64,000 nt of DNA from an uncultured Bacteroidota bacterium (GCA_903891085.1 CAITDJ010000035.1:1-64000); one strand, 5' to 3'; positions 55,093-63,846 are shown, counted from the stretch's first letter. Numbers and translations are program-made. Notes: generated by a model from the sequence alone, not told the origin.

Positions 55093-58041
55093 ATGAAAAC
55101 TGTATTTAGTCGTCACTTGTTGTTGTTGCTCCTATTTGTAGGAGCAGCAACCATGCTTTTTGGGCAAAAGATAAATCGTTTGAAAACGAACGAAATGGAG
55201 TTGATCTATTTCGGTAACCGCTATTCATACCTGATGCCTCATGTGGCGCGAACCTTTCACAATGCCCTTGAATTTCAGAAAAAGCATTGGGATTATCCCC
55301 ACAGGATGACCTACCTATTGTTAACCGATTTCGAAGATAATGGTCACGGTGGAGCAATCGTAATGCCATACAACATGATTATGTTAGGCATTTCACCATT
55401 CGATTTTGCGTTCAGTATTACACCTTCCAGCGAACGGTTTCAATGGTTATTTAGTCACGAACTTACTCATATCACATTGGCAGATAAAGCCAATAAATCG
55501 GATATGGTCTGGCGTAAAGTGTTCTTAGGGAAAGTAAAACGGGACGAAAAAATGCCATTAACTGCTTTTTGGAGTTACCTTACTGCACCACGATGGTACG
55601 CCCCCCGCTGGTATCACGAGGGTATTGCCTGTTATCTGGAAACCTGGATGTCAGGAGGTGTTGGCAGGGCATTGGGTCCTTACGATGAAATGTATTTCAG
55701 AAGCATTGTCAATGATAAATATCCCATTTATTCGGCCGTCGGCTTGGAAACAGAAGGCACGACCGTTGATTTTCAGGTTGGTGCAAATTCATATCTTTAT
55801 GGCACCCGTTTTGTTACCTATCTGGCACAGGCCTACGGCGATGAAAAAATCACAGCGTTTTATTCCCGTACCGACGATAGCAAGGCTTTTTATGCACGCC
55901 AGTTCCGTAAGGTATTCGGTAAAACAGTTCAGAAAGCCTGGAACGAATGGATCGATTTTGAGAACACTTTCCAGACAAAAAATATTGAAGCCATCAAACA
56001 ATTTCCGTTGAGCTATTTCAGGCCCATCACACCCGAACCGCTTGGCAGTTTTTCGACCATAGGATTTGATGCCAATGAAAAGAAAATCTATGCCGCCATC
56101 AACCATCCCGGAGATATTTCACACATTGCATCATTGGATATACAAACTGGAAAAGTTAAAAAGATATGCGTACTCGACTCTCCCATGCTCTATTCCGTGA
56201 CTTTTCTGGCTTATGATCCGCTCAGGAAACTGATATTCTTCAGCGAGCAAAATTCAAAATACCGCAGTCTTGTGAAAGTGGATGTGGAATCAGGGAAAAA
56301 GGAAACACTTATCCGACTTTCGAGAACCGGAAACCTGGCATTCAATCCTGTCGATCGTTGTCTGTGGGGCGTAAAACACGACAATGGGTATGCCACCCTC
56401 GTTAAGATTCCTGAGCCCTATACCGAGACCGTCCCGATGTACACAACCGATTTTGGCCGGTCGTTACTCGATCTGGCCATTTCAAATGATGGAAACAGGA
56501 TGAGCGCTACACTCACGGGAATCAGGGGCGAACAATCGATCATTTTGTTCGACCTTACACAACTTGAATCCGGAATCAAAGAGATCGAAACCTTATACAA
56601 ATCTGAAGATAATACGTTGACACAGTTCCGGTTTTCGAACGACGACCGTTATCTGATTGGCACATCTTATTATACCGGCGTTTCAAACATTTGGCGTATC
56701 TCACTAGATAACAAGACATTTGAACTGATGTCAAATGACGAAACCGGTCTTTTTATGCCCCAGCAGGTTGGTGAGGATTCGTTGTTTGTAATCAAATTTC
56801 ACCGGAATGGAATGTTACCCGGTATGATTCCTTTAGAGGTGATCACCGAAGCCAATTCGATCGACTATCTGGGAAATCTGACGTATGAAAAAAATCCACA
56901 GGTTGCGGATTATTCTCTTCAACCTGCTTCAAAAATAAACCTCGACTCGATAAAAACTGAGGAAACACCCTATGTTATTGCAAAAAACATGACACTCACC
57001 GATGCCTATCCCGATATTGCAGGCTATAAAGAAACAGTCGCCCTCGGATATCGTCTCAACTGGCGCGACAGGATAGGATTATCGAATTTAAGTCTGTTTC
57101 TGGCGGGTTCGCCCTGGAGCACCAAACCTGATAAACAAAAAATTCATGGTCAGATTCAGTGGGACTATTGGTCATGGAGTTTCAGCGCTACCTATAACAA
57201 AACTGACTTTTACGATCTTTTCGGGCCAACCAAACGAAGCAGGGCCGGATATTCAATCGGTATCGGTTACAATAAAATCAAAACCAACCGATCGCCATTA
57301 AAATGGCATTATGGCTTTGGAGTGAACCATTATGGTGATCTCGAAGTATTACCACAGTTCCAGAATGTTGCTTCACCGATAGGCAACTTTCAAAGTCTTT
57401 CGGTTGAAACCGGCATTAGTAAACTCCGGCGGACCCTTGGCGGCGTTGAAGATGAAAAAGGCTTTACCTGGGAATTGACAGCACATAGCTATATCGCTAA
57501 CGGCTCAGTTTATCCTTCAATCATTTCGGAACAGCACATCGGCTGGTTAGTACCCGGTATCCGCAACACCAGTTTCTGGATACGAAACAGTGCAGGACAA
57601 TCATTTGGTAAACGGGGATCATCTTTTTCGACCTTTTATTTTGGCGGATTCAGGAATAACTACGTCGATTGGCAGGCTCCCGATCAATATCGTAAGATTC
57701 TCGCTTTCCCGGGTGCGGATATTGATGCGATCGATGCCCATAATTTTATCAAAACCATGGGTGAACTAAACCTGAAACCAATCCGGCTGCGTAATGTTGG
57801 AACCACATGGCTTTATCCGACCTATCTGAAAACTTCTCTCTTTGCAACCCATATTTTGCTCGATCCAGATTATACCAAAAGTCAGCGAAACATTTTTAAT
57901 GCCGGAGCCCAGCTCGACCTTGAACTTGTTATGTTTTCGTATATGAAAACCATCTGGTCGGCTGGTTATGCACGAAAATTTGAAGATTCAAAACTGCCCA
58001 ATGAACAGTGGATGTTTTCGGTAAAACTGCTTGGAAATTAG
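55093..58041 (+). CDS. Exported gluzincin-like peptidase with beta-propeller and barrel-like C-terminus
   Basis: A 982-residue protein with a signal peptide (MKTVFSRHLLLLLLFVGAAT). Residues about 100-300 contain a metallopeptidase-type pair, LFSHELTHITLADKA (HExxH with Thr) and WYHEGIACYLETWMSGG (the downstream Glu ligand), as in peptidase MA-like proteins. Residues about 310-620 form a TolB/WD40-like propeller (LDIQTGKVKKICVLDSPMLY, FDLTQLESGIKEI). Residues about 660-982 alternate amphipathic strands ending in MFSVKLLGN, like an outer-membrane barrel. No T9SS tail. It is likely anchored in the outer membrane with the peptidase domain in the periplasm or outside; the substrate is unknown. Confidence 0.75.
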   Translation: MKTVFSRHLLLLLLFVGAATMLFGQKINRLKTNEMELIYFGNRYSYLMPHVARTFHNALEFQKKHWDYPHRMTYLLLTDFEDNGHGGAIVMPYNMIMLGISPFDFAFSITPSSERFQWLFSHELTHITLADKANKSDMVWRKVFLGKVKRDEKMPLTAFWSYLTAPRWYAPRWYHEGIACYLETWMSGGVGRALGPYDEMYFRSIVNDKYPIYSAVGLETEGTTVDFQVGANSYLYGTRFVTYLAQAYGDEKITAFYSRTDDSKAFYARQFRKVFGKTVQKAWNEWIDFENTFQTKNIEAIKQFPLSYFRPITPEPLGSFSTIGFDANEKKIYAAINHPGDISHIASLDIQTGKVKKICVLDSPMLYSVTFLAYDPLRKLIFFSEQNSKYRSLVKVDVESGKKETLIRLSRTGNLAFNPVDRCLWGVKHDNGYATLVKIPEPYTETVPMYTTDFGRSLLDLAISNDGNRMSATLTGIRGEQSIILFDLTQLESGIKEIETLYKSEDNTLTQFRFSNDDRYLIGTSYYTGVSNIWRISLDNKTFELMSNDETGLFMPQQVGEDSLFVIKFHRNGMLPGMIPLEVITEANSIDYLGNLTYEKNPQVADYSLQPASKINLDSIKTEETPYVIAKNMTLTDAYPDIAGYKETVALGYRLNWRDRIGLSNLSLFLAGSPWSTKPDKQKIHGQIQWDYWSWSFSATYNKTDFYDLFGPTKRSRAGYSIGIGYNKIKTNRSPLKWHYGFGVNHYGDLEVLPQFQNVASPIGNFQSLSVETGISKLRRTLGGVEDEKGFTWELTAHSYIANGSVYPSIISEQHIGWLVPGIRNTSFWIRNSAGQSFGKRGSSFSTFYFGGFRNNYVDWQAPDQYRKILAFPGADIDAIDAHNFIKTMGELNLKPIRLRNVGTTWLYPTYLKTSLFATHILLDPDYTKSQRNIFNAGAQLDLELVMFSYMKTIWSAGYARKFEDSKLPNEQWMFSVKLLGN

Positions 58042-58164
58042 TCCGAAACGAATGCAAGATATTGGTAATTGAACTGATCGAAATGGGTGTTGAGCGTTCA
58101 ACACAGATACCCGAAACATTCATATCTCTCACAATAAGAGGTGCAGATGCGCTTTGGATTATTC
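58042..58164 (+). pseudogene. Broken fragment of an ABC_sub_bind binding protein
   Basis: Just after the previous stop, one frame reads VRNECKILVIELIEMGVERS then TQIPETFISLTIRGADALWI. It lines up with LARKKCKELGIELVEMSVES and TQVLETAMSLTMRGVQALWV of the binding protein at 49845. No start, no N-terminal half and no C-terminal part follow. This is a remnant of a former binding-protein gene, probably a relict of duplication or rearrangement, bordered on its right by a pair of 120-bp direct repeats. Confidence 0.7.
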
Positions 58165-58195
58165 GACAGACCAATTTGCCGCATGCAGTTTTCTT

Positions 58196-58459
58196 TTGAA
58201 TACCGAACAAGGATAAACGATTTTTGATTTATGAAGTATCCCAATCTACCGGGTTTATACCCACTTCTTAATTCCTTGTTCCTTGTTCTTAAATCTATCA
58301 TTGAGCTAAATTTATGTTGAACAAGAAAAGATTCATTTGAATACCGAATAATGATAAACGATTTTTGATTTATGAAGTATCCAAATCAACCGAGGTTATA
58401 CCCACTTCGTAAATCGTAAATCCGTGTTCCTTGTTCTTAAATCTATCATTTAGCTAAAT
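58196..58459. repeat. Imperfect direct repeat of about 116-123 bp, two copies
   Basis: Copy 1 is 58196-58311 and copy 2 is 58337-58459. Both begin TTGAATACCGAA, share GATAAACGATTTTTGATTT and ATGAAGTATCC, and end CTTGTTCTTAAATCTATCAT followed by AGCTAAAT. They differ by a few substitutions and a short insertion in copy 2 (GTAAATCGTAAATCC). No ORF. The arrangement fits a tandem duplication with a 25-base spacer. Confidence 0.9.
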
Positions 58460-58482
58460 GCAGACAGCAACTGACAATCGAA

Positions 58483-59925
58483 CTACTCAGGAAACCATTT
58501 TCGCTGTATAGCCGTATAGGTGCCATCCGATTTGGCAGCATCGAGTGCCTGTTGCCATTCATTCACAACCGATACCGGTGTATTTTTCGAAAAGGCGATA
58601 TAATAATCGGAAGCCATCAGCGGAAATTCGGGCGTCACTTCGCTGTACTGATAACCAAGTGATTTCAGAATATCGGGAAATGTAACACTGGTGCAAACAA
58701 AAGCATCAATTTCGCCCGACAACAGCTTGTCGACCATGACGGCCGGATCACCATCCGAAACAATATTCGTAAATCCATGGTCACGCAGGTACTGATCCGA
58801 AAACCAGGAACTCACCGTTCCCACTGCATTCAGTTGCTGTGCTTCGGCCAATGAATTGATGGTAATGCCCGAACCTGCTTTTGTATAAAAAAAGGTGGTA
58901 TTGGTTCCGATGGGGCCAACCCAGTTGAACAAATCTTCGCGGAGGTCGGTGCGATCCATCGTGAAAAGACAGAAATTCGGATTATGGAGTGCCAGTTCGT
59001 AGCCATTGCCCCACAACGAAAGCTTGATTTCGCTGAATGAACCGTTGCGTTTCATGATTTCATTCACGATATCGGTCCCAAATCCGGTGATTTCTCCAAA
59101 GCTATTCCTGAATGTCAGAGGCGGATATTGCTCGGTATATATCTGCAGCTTATCAGGCGCATCAGGCGAATGCATAAACTGCTGATAGAGCGATTTCAGC
59201 GTGCCATTCTGTTTCAACACATCAATCTCACGCTGAAAATCGGCCACAACGGCATCCGGAATGCTTTTATTAAAAGCAAAATAGACCAGATCGGTCCGGA
59301 TTGTCATGGCACCTGTAACATCATAAATTAATTTATCAAGCGAATTCAGGGCGGCTTCGGCGGTGATTTTATCCGAAGGGAAAAGATCAATTTCACCTTT
59401 CAGCAGCTTATCGAAGGCATCGATATTGTTGTCGCAATACACGAGATTGGTAAATCCCTCCCCCACCAGGTACTGCTCAATGGCATAATCCCTCAATACG
59501 CCGATCGACCCGACCTGTTTTGCATCTTCGAGCGAATTCAAGGTAATCTGATGTTGCGAAGCAGCATAAAACAACCAGTCGAGCGAGGCATAGGGGCCTG
59601 CCCATTTGAATAGGTCTTTTCGATCTTCGTTGAGAATGATAGAATAAAGCACCGCATTTTCGTCGTGCTGCACCAGCGCATACCCTTCTTCCCAGGGCAA
59701 TACCCGGGTTTCGAAAGGAATATTCAACCGGCTGCATATTTCGCGCAACAACTCAGGTGCCAGGCCGGTTAGGACACCGTTTTCGGTGTAGTTAAGGGGC
59801 TTGAATTCTTCGGTAATAAACTGAAATTTAAATTGATACGAATCGTCATTGTTGGTCGTACAGCCGGTGAAAGAAACGATGAATGCAGGCAACAACATCA
59901 GTAATACTAAAAGGGATTTTTTCAT
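58483..59925 (-). CDS. Lipoprotein with two tandem SBP_bac_3 substrate-binding domains
   Basis: About 480 residues from MKKSLLVLLMLLPAF (59925), with lipobox SFTGC; the Met at 59943 adds six residues. Two amino-acid-binding-type (SBP_bac_3) domains follow: about 30-255 (KPLNYTENGVLTGLAPELL, LYSIILNEDRKDLFKWAG, FDKLLKGEIDLFPSDK) and about 265-480 (YPPLTFRNSFGEITGFGTD, LFTMDRTDLREDLFNWVG, DKLLSGEIDAFVCTS). No permease, ATPase or kinase gene is adjacent, so it is an orphan; similar domain pairs occur as sensor modules of histidine kinases. It is the second kind of doubled binding protein in this window. Confidence 0.88.
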   Translation of the reverse strand: MKKSLLVLLMLLPAFIVSFTGCTTNNDDSYQFKFQFITEEFKPLNYTENGVLTGLAPELLREICSRLNIPFETRVLPWEEGYALVQHDENAVLYSIILNEDRKDLFKWAGPYASLDWLFYAASQHQITLNSLEDAKQVGSIGVLRDYAIEQYLVGEGFTNLVYCDNNIDAFDKLLKGEIDLFPSDKITAEAALNSLDKLIYDVTGAMTIRTDLVYFAFNKSIPDAVVADFQREIDVLKQNGTLKSLYQQFMHSPDAPDKLQIYTEQYPPLTFRNSFGEITGFGTDIVNEIMKRNGSFSEIKLSLWGNGYELALHNPNFCLFTMDRTDLREDLFNWVGPIGTNTTFFYTKAGSGITINSLAEAQQLNAVGTVSSWFSDQYLRDHGFTNIVSDGDPAVMVDKLLSGEIDAFVCTSVTFPDILKSLGYQYSEVTPEFPLMASDYYIAFSKNTPVSVVNEWQQALDAAKSDGTYTAIQRKWFPE

Positions 59926-59943
59926 TTTATAAGGATTTAACAA

Positions 59944-60585
59944 ATGGCATAGTGAATAGTTTGTAATTGTCTGAAATGCATTTTATGGTGAATGAAGCCC
60001 GGCTGCAAGGGTATAATGTTTGCCTAGTGTGTGGACATTTTGCTTCAAAAAAACTACGTAAAAAAAATTTCAAATTGTTACTTACAAAACTACAAAAAAT
60101 ACTAATTGCGTTGTATTAATAATATTAATGGTGACGGGTAACGCACTGATGATGCCGGAGGCGGGTGCAAAGTCAAAATGCAAAGTTAAAATGCAAAGTT
60201 AAAATGCAAATGGCAAATCGCCTTGTGCATCGACGAAATCGGGTTAATTATTGCGGAGTGCGAGACTTCGACGGCAGGACCTCGTTCGCCGGATCATGAA
60301 TATCATTGGCCACGATCAGCTCAAGGCCTGCTTAAAGGCTTTGCCTCTACTTTTTGCCCTGTTTTTGAAGCATTTTAGAACCTTTTGGCGCATTCAAATT
60401 TCAACATCACAATTATTTTGTACAAAAGTTACTATCTCTATTTCGATGCTAATGCATATCTTTATAGCTGATTATTCACCAAATACAACCTTTGAGGAAG
60501 GTTATTTGACGGACTGCTGTTAGCAACAATTTAATCAAAAGAATTCCTCGGGGCTCCGCCTCGGGGTCATTCATTAAAAAAAGAT
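59944..60585. other. Gap of about 640 bases with a 13-bp repeat
   Basis: Three units of GCAAAGTTAAAAT (13 bp; first copy has GTC) run at 60167-60205, followed by a degraded fourth. Nearby (60236-60350) is a GC-richer block (CGGCAGGACCTCGTTCGCCG) of unknown origin. The right end contains GCTGTTAGCAAC (60518-60529), nearly complementary to the GTTGCTAAT that opens the first attC-like element. No convincing gene; a 90-codon frame at 60251 looks accidental. Confidence 0.5.
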
Positions 60586-61380
60586 ATGAAATCAATTTTA
60601 AGAAAAGTTTACTGGACTTTAGTGTTTTATGGTTTTGACGCAAGAAAGTTTCTGAAAGCTAATAGAAACAAAAAAAATGACTGGTTTAATACAGATTTAG
60701 AAGAATTCAAAAAACAAAAGGGAACAGACAGCACCTTCAGTATTGCTTCATTGTACCCCATTCTTACAGACAAATATGATCAAGGTGGCATTATGACTGG
60801 ACATTACTTTCACCAAGACCTATATGTTGCGAGATTAATTAATTTGGCTTTGCCTATAAAGCATTTGGATATTGGTTCAAGGACAGATGGATTTATTGCC
60901 CACGTTGCCTCTTATCGAGAAATAGAGTTGATTGATATTCGCGACATTAATAGCAACGTGAAAAATATTATTTTCAGGAAAGCTAATTTAATGGAACTTC
61001 CGCCAGACTTGGTTAATTATTGTGATTCAATTTCTTCATTACACGCGATAGAACATTTTGGACTTGGAAGGTATAATGACCCTATCGATTATTGGGGTTA
61101 TTTAAAAGCCATAGATAATATTACCAAAATATTAAAAGATGGAGGGTGTTTTTATTTTTCGGTACCAATTGGTCCTCAAAGGATTGAGTTTAATGCCCAC
61201 CGTGTATTTTCTGTCTGTTACCTGATAAGTATTTTATCTAAGAATTTTGATATTAAATCATTTTCGTACGTAAATGATAATGGTGACTTTTTTGAAAATG
61301 TTGAATTGACAAAGGATAATGTCACATCTAACTTTGGTTGCCGAAATGGTTGTGGAATATTTACTCTGATAAAGAAATAA
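60586..61380 (+). CDS. DUF268 protein, SAM-methyltransferase-like
   Basis: A 264-residue protein of the DUF268 type. A class I methyltransferase core is suggested by IKHLDIGSRTDGFIAHVASY (motif I region), IELIDIRDINSN, ISSLHAIEHFGLGRYNDPID and KDGGCFYFSVPIG. DUF268 members occur in polysaccharide and nucleotide-sugar loci, and their activity has not been established. Base use is more AT-rich than in the metabolic genes of this window, and it is followed directly by an attC-like element, so it may be a captured gene. Confidence 0.75.
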   Translation: MKSILRKVYWTLVFYGFDARKFLKANRNKKNDWFNTDLEEFKKQKGTDSTFSIASLYPILTDKYDQGGIMTGHYFHQDLYVARLINLALPIKHLDIGSRTDGFIAHVASYREIELIDIRDINSNVKNIIFRKANLMELPPDLVNYCDSISSLHAIEHFGLGRYNDPIDYWGYLKAIDNITKILKDGGCFYFSVPIGPQRIEFNAHRVFSVCYLISILSKNFDIKSFSYVNDNGDFFENVELTKDNVTSNFGCRNGCGIFTLIKK

Positions 61381-61383
61381 ACT

Positions 61384-61514
61384 GTTGCTAATAAAGTGTA
61401 TATGCCATAAGGATTTCAGGGGGTATTCAAGCGGTGTCTCCCGCTTAAATTTTCGTGTTGGTGGACAGAAAATTGCTCCGCAATCCCTTACTGCCGCTGC
61501 ACTCAACCGTTGAA
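61384..61514 (+). repeat. attC-like palindromic element, copy A
   Basis: A 131-base element just after the DUF268 gene. Left end GTTGCTAATAAAGTG and CCATAAGGATTTCAG; right end GCAATCCCTTACTGCCGCTG and CACTCAACCGTTGA. The right end reversed and complemented (GAGTGCAGCGGCAGTAAGGG) matches the left end (AAGTGTATATGCCATAAGG) imperfectly, giving a folded-palindrome layout as in integron attC sites. It is similar over its full length to copy B at 63691. No integrase gene is in the window. It could also be another dispersed palindromic repeat. Confidence 0.45.
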
Positions 61515-61553
61515 AATTTGAAAATGCGGCAATTCGGCAATTTGGCAATTTAA

Positions 61554-61697
61554 CTTGTCTCGGACGTAGGACGAGAACTTGTCTCGGACGTAGGACGAGA
61601 GCTTGTCTCGGACGTAGGACGAGAGCTTGTCTCGGACGTAGGACGAGAGCTTGTCTCGGACGTAGGACGAGAGATTGTCTCGGCGGTGAGACGAGAA
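61554..61697. repeat. 24-bp tandem repeat, six units
   Basis: Unit CTTGTCTCGGACGTAGGACG plus AGAA or AGAG (24 bp) starts at 61554, 61578, 61602, 61626 and 61650; a sixth, divergent unit (ATTGTCTCGGCGGTGAGACG) starts at 61674. Each unit contains TCTCG and CGAGA as a small inverted repeat around a 9-base loop, so each can form a short hairpin. The array follows a purine-poor spacer after attC-like copy A. Confidence 0.95.
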
Positions 61698-62251
61698 GCT
61701 AACGTTAAAGTGTGAAAATTGTTTTTCTTAGGGCCCGGGATGATTTGGCGGTGGATTAGGGGGCTGCAATATTTTTTTTTGATTATGTTGCTTGTTAATT
61801 AAATATACTTACGTACATTTACTTGCCTGATCTTGACAAGCTAAGCGAAAGGAAGGTAAAACACATCTAACCATGAACAGCCTGTACGAACAAACACCCG
61901 ACAATCTCCCCCGGAAATGCATGATTGGCATGAAACAGACGTTTACGGCTGCGGCTTTTGCGCGGGTGGATGGATGCGTGGGAAACAAAATTAGATGATT
62001 TGACAAATGATTTTGAATGAAATAATGAATAAGAAACTGCACCTATACAGCCATGATGGAAAGTATTGTGCAGGTTTTCTCTGCATATAAACGATTATGG
62101 GCAAGTTTAAAACAAAAGCCGGTCTGCGAAAGCCAAAGGGCTGACCACCCAAAGTGACAGAAAATAAAAAAATGTGGAGTCCAGAACCCACTCAAAAAAA
62201 CGGGGCGTTACTGAAAAGCCATAAGAGTAGGGAAATTTTAATTCTATTTAC
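61698..62251. other. Gap of about 550 bases, no gene recognised
   Basis: It contains a GCTAACGTTAAAG just after the repeat, then a 41-codon frame from ATG 61873 (MNSLYEQTPDNLPRKC...) that I cannot relate to anything. Otherwise only short broken frames on both strands. The promoter for the TRL-like gene should lie near 62200-62250, but no clear element is seen. Confidence 0.4.
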
Positions 62252-62533
62252 ATGAAAAAAGTAAAAACATTCTTCGCATTACTTGCTGTAGTTGCAATGA
62301 TTTCAAGTTGTTCACTAACTTTACCAGTATCGGCTACAAGCAACCCTGTTGGCTCTAAAGTTGGAACAGCAAAAGCAACAGGATTTCTAGGTGTTTTATT
62401 TTTTGGCGCAGATGCAAGTATTAAAAGCGCAGCCAAAAATGGAGGAATAACTAAAATTTCTACAGTTGACATCAAACAAGGGAATATACTTTATCTTATC
62501 GTTACCTACGAAACGATCGTTACCGGTGAGTAA
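62252..62533 (+). CDS. TRL-like family lipoprotein
   Basis: A 93-residue protein with a lipoprotein signal (MKKVKTFFALLAVVAMISSC) and a TRL-like domain: SNPVGSKVGTAKATGFLGVL, GADASIKSAAKNGGITKIST and ILYLIVTYETIVTGE. TRL-like lipoproteins are small outer-surface or periplasmic proteins of unknown role, frequent in Bacteroidota. It is closed by a clear hairpin terminator 10 bases after the stop, so it forms its own transcription unit. Confidence 0.8.
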   Translation: MKKVKTFFALLAVVAMISSCSLTLPVSATSNPVGSKVGTAKATGFLGVLFFGADASIKSAAKNGGITKISTVDIKQGNILYLIVTYETIVTGE

Positions 62534-62542
62534 ACATTTCAC

Positions 62543-62581
62543 AAGCATGGTGTTAATCTTGGATTTTCACCATGCTTTTTC
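62543..62581 (+). terminator. Rho-independent terminator of the TRL-like gene
   Basis: Perfect 10-bp arms AAGCATGGTG (62543-62552) and CACCATGCTT (62568-62577) around a 15-base loop, followed by TTT. Confidence 0.8.
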
Positions 62582-62603
62582 ACCAACTTAATTTAAAGAA
62601 AAA

Positions 62604-63098
62604 ATGAAAAACTCAGTTATAATACTGTTAGTAATAACAATACTATCCTGTTCCCGTGAAAAGAAAAATGAAATACTTCTTTTTAACGAAATAAAATTTA
62701 AAATCAATGAAGGTGAAGCAATAGGTATTGTAAATTCTAAAATAAAAAATATATACACAGAAAACTTTAACAATAGCCAAATACAAGTCCCTTTATTTAA
62801 ATACATTAAACATAATAATTACGAAATATTTATCGGTATACCTTACAATACGTCAATTGAGGCATTGGTTCAAAATCAATTAGAAAAGCATGACAGTATA
62901 ATAACTAATATTAAAAGTGATACCCTAAGTTATTATATAAAATATAAAAGAAATGGTTTATACATAACGGAATATGCAGCAAACGTTGCAAGTAATTCTC
63001 TAATATACATATCTACAATGTCTATTTCAAAAGAACTTACAGACTCACTATTTAATAAATTAGACTTTTCAAGCAGAATAAACACGAACAATAAGTGA
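62604..63098 (+). CDS. Putative lipoprotein, unknown function
   Basis: A 164-residue protein beginning MKNSVIILLVITILSCSREK, a lipoprotein signal with Cys at residue 16. The body (YEIFIGIPYNTSIEALVQNQ, YIKYKRNGLYITEYAANVAS) resembles nothing I know. Very AT-rich, with many AAA, ATA and TTA codons, unlike the metabolic genes of the window. Its stop overlaps a GTG that could start the next gene; both encode small lipoproteins, so they are likely expressed together. Confidence 0.6.
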   Translation: MKNSVIILLVITILSCSREKKNEILLFNEIKFKINEGEAIGIVNSKIKNIYTENFNNSQIQVPLFKYIKHNNYEIFIGIPYNTSIEALVQNQLEKHDSIITNIKSDTLSYYIKYKRNGLYITEYAANVASNSLIYISTMSISKELTDSLFNKLDFSSRINTNNK

Positions 63099-63121
63099 AA
63101 GACAAACAAATTATTTACAAA

Positions 63122-63664
63122 ATGAGGAACTTTACTTTAGTTAAAAACGGGTTTATTTTAGTTGGTTTATTCATCCTTTCATCATGTTTAAGTATTAAAC
63201 CTGGAGGCGTTAAAACAGGCAAAAAACTATATGAGACATTTTTTGTTGGTGAAGAAGGAACACAATATTTTATAAAACCATTATTATTTAGCAACCAATT
63301 AAATGAAGAATTAAAATTAGATATAACATTTAGGTGTAAAAATGAAATTAAAGATTCAGCAATTATAAATATATCATTCTTCAGTAAAGAAATATTCAAA
63401 ATTGCTGACAGTTTGAAAATCAATAACGATGGGAATGATATTACTTTAAAACAAATGAAGTATATGTTTTCGGAGCGAAATAAAGAAGTATATAATTGCA
63501 GGTTTTCGGTTAAAGTTAATTTGATGGCTGTTGAAAAACTTTTTGATAATAACAATTGGAACTTATTGCTGTATAAAAATGGTATCTCTACTAATTACAA
63601 AACACCTAAAACCACTAAAAAGAAAATTGACAAATTAAATTATGAAATATTTGCACTTTTTTGA
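63122..63664 (+). CDS. Putative lipoprotein, unknown function
   Basis: About 180 residues from MRNFTLVKNGFILVG (63122), which gives a normal lipoprotein signal with FILSSC. The GTG at 63095 overlaps the previous stop and adds nine residues, so it is possible but less likely. The sequence (GEEGTQYFIKPLLFSNQLNE, EVYNCRFSVKVNLMAVEKLF) is beta-rich and not recognised. AT-rich like its neighbour. The attC-like copy B begins 27 bases after the stop. Confidence 0.6.
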   Translation: MRNFTLVKNGFILVGLFILSSCLSIKPGGVKTGKKLYETFFVGEEGTQYFIKPLLFSNQLNEELKLDITFRCKNEIKDSAIINISFFSKEIFKIADSLKINNDGNDITLKQMKYMFSERNKEVYNCRFSVKVNLMAVEKLFDNNNWNLLLYKNGISTNYKTPKTTKKKIDKLNYEIFALF

Positions 63665-63690
63665 ACACAATAGAATCAAAGAAAACCAAC

Positions 63691-63818
63691 CCATAACAAA
63701 GTGAGCAGCAATAAGGGTTTCAGAGGTAATTAAAGCATTCTGCCCCGCTTAAACTTCTGTTTCGGTGGACAGGAAAGTAGCACGCAATCCCTTACTGCTG
63801 CTACACTCGACCGTTAAG
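63691..63818 (+). repeat. attC-like palindromic element, copy B
   Basis: A 128-base element after the lipoprotein pair. Left arm CCATAACAAAGTGAGCAGCA then ATAAGGG; right arm CCCTTACTGCTGCTACACTC then GACCGTTAAG. The arms are complementary (AGTGAGCAGCAATAAGGG against AGTGTAGCAGCAGTAAGGG) with an extra base, a layout resembling Vibrio-type attC sites that open with ATAACAA and close with CGTTA. The central part (CCCCGCTTAAAC, CGGTGGACAGGAAAG) is also shared with copy A. Confidence 0.5.
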
Positions 63819-63846
63819 AATAATCAAATCCAACGTAAATATTATA

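Noticed and set aside
58008-58199. 63-codon ORF as an intact gene
   Set aside because: Its start lies inside the 982-residue gene and only the middle matches a binding protein; better explained as a remnant.
60251-60523. 90-codon plus-strand ORF
   Set aside because: Its composition changes along the length, no known pattern, and it lies in a repeat-containing gap.
61258-61548. 96-codon minus-strand ORF across the DUF268 gene end and the attC-like element
   Set aside because: Antisense to a supported gene; the translated palindrome gives it accidental length.
61554-61697. CRISPR array
   Set aside because: The 24-bp units are contiguous, with no spacers and no cas genes nearby.
61809-62191. 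Two minus-strand ORFs of 77 and 66 codons
   Set aside because: They overlap each other in different frames and show no domain or start signal.
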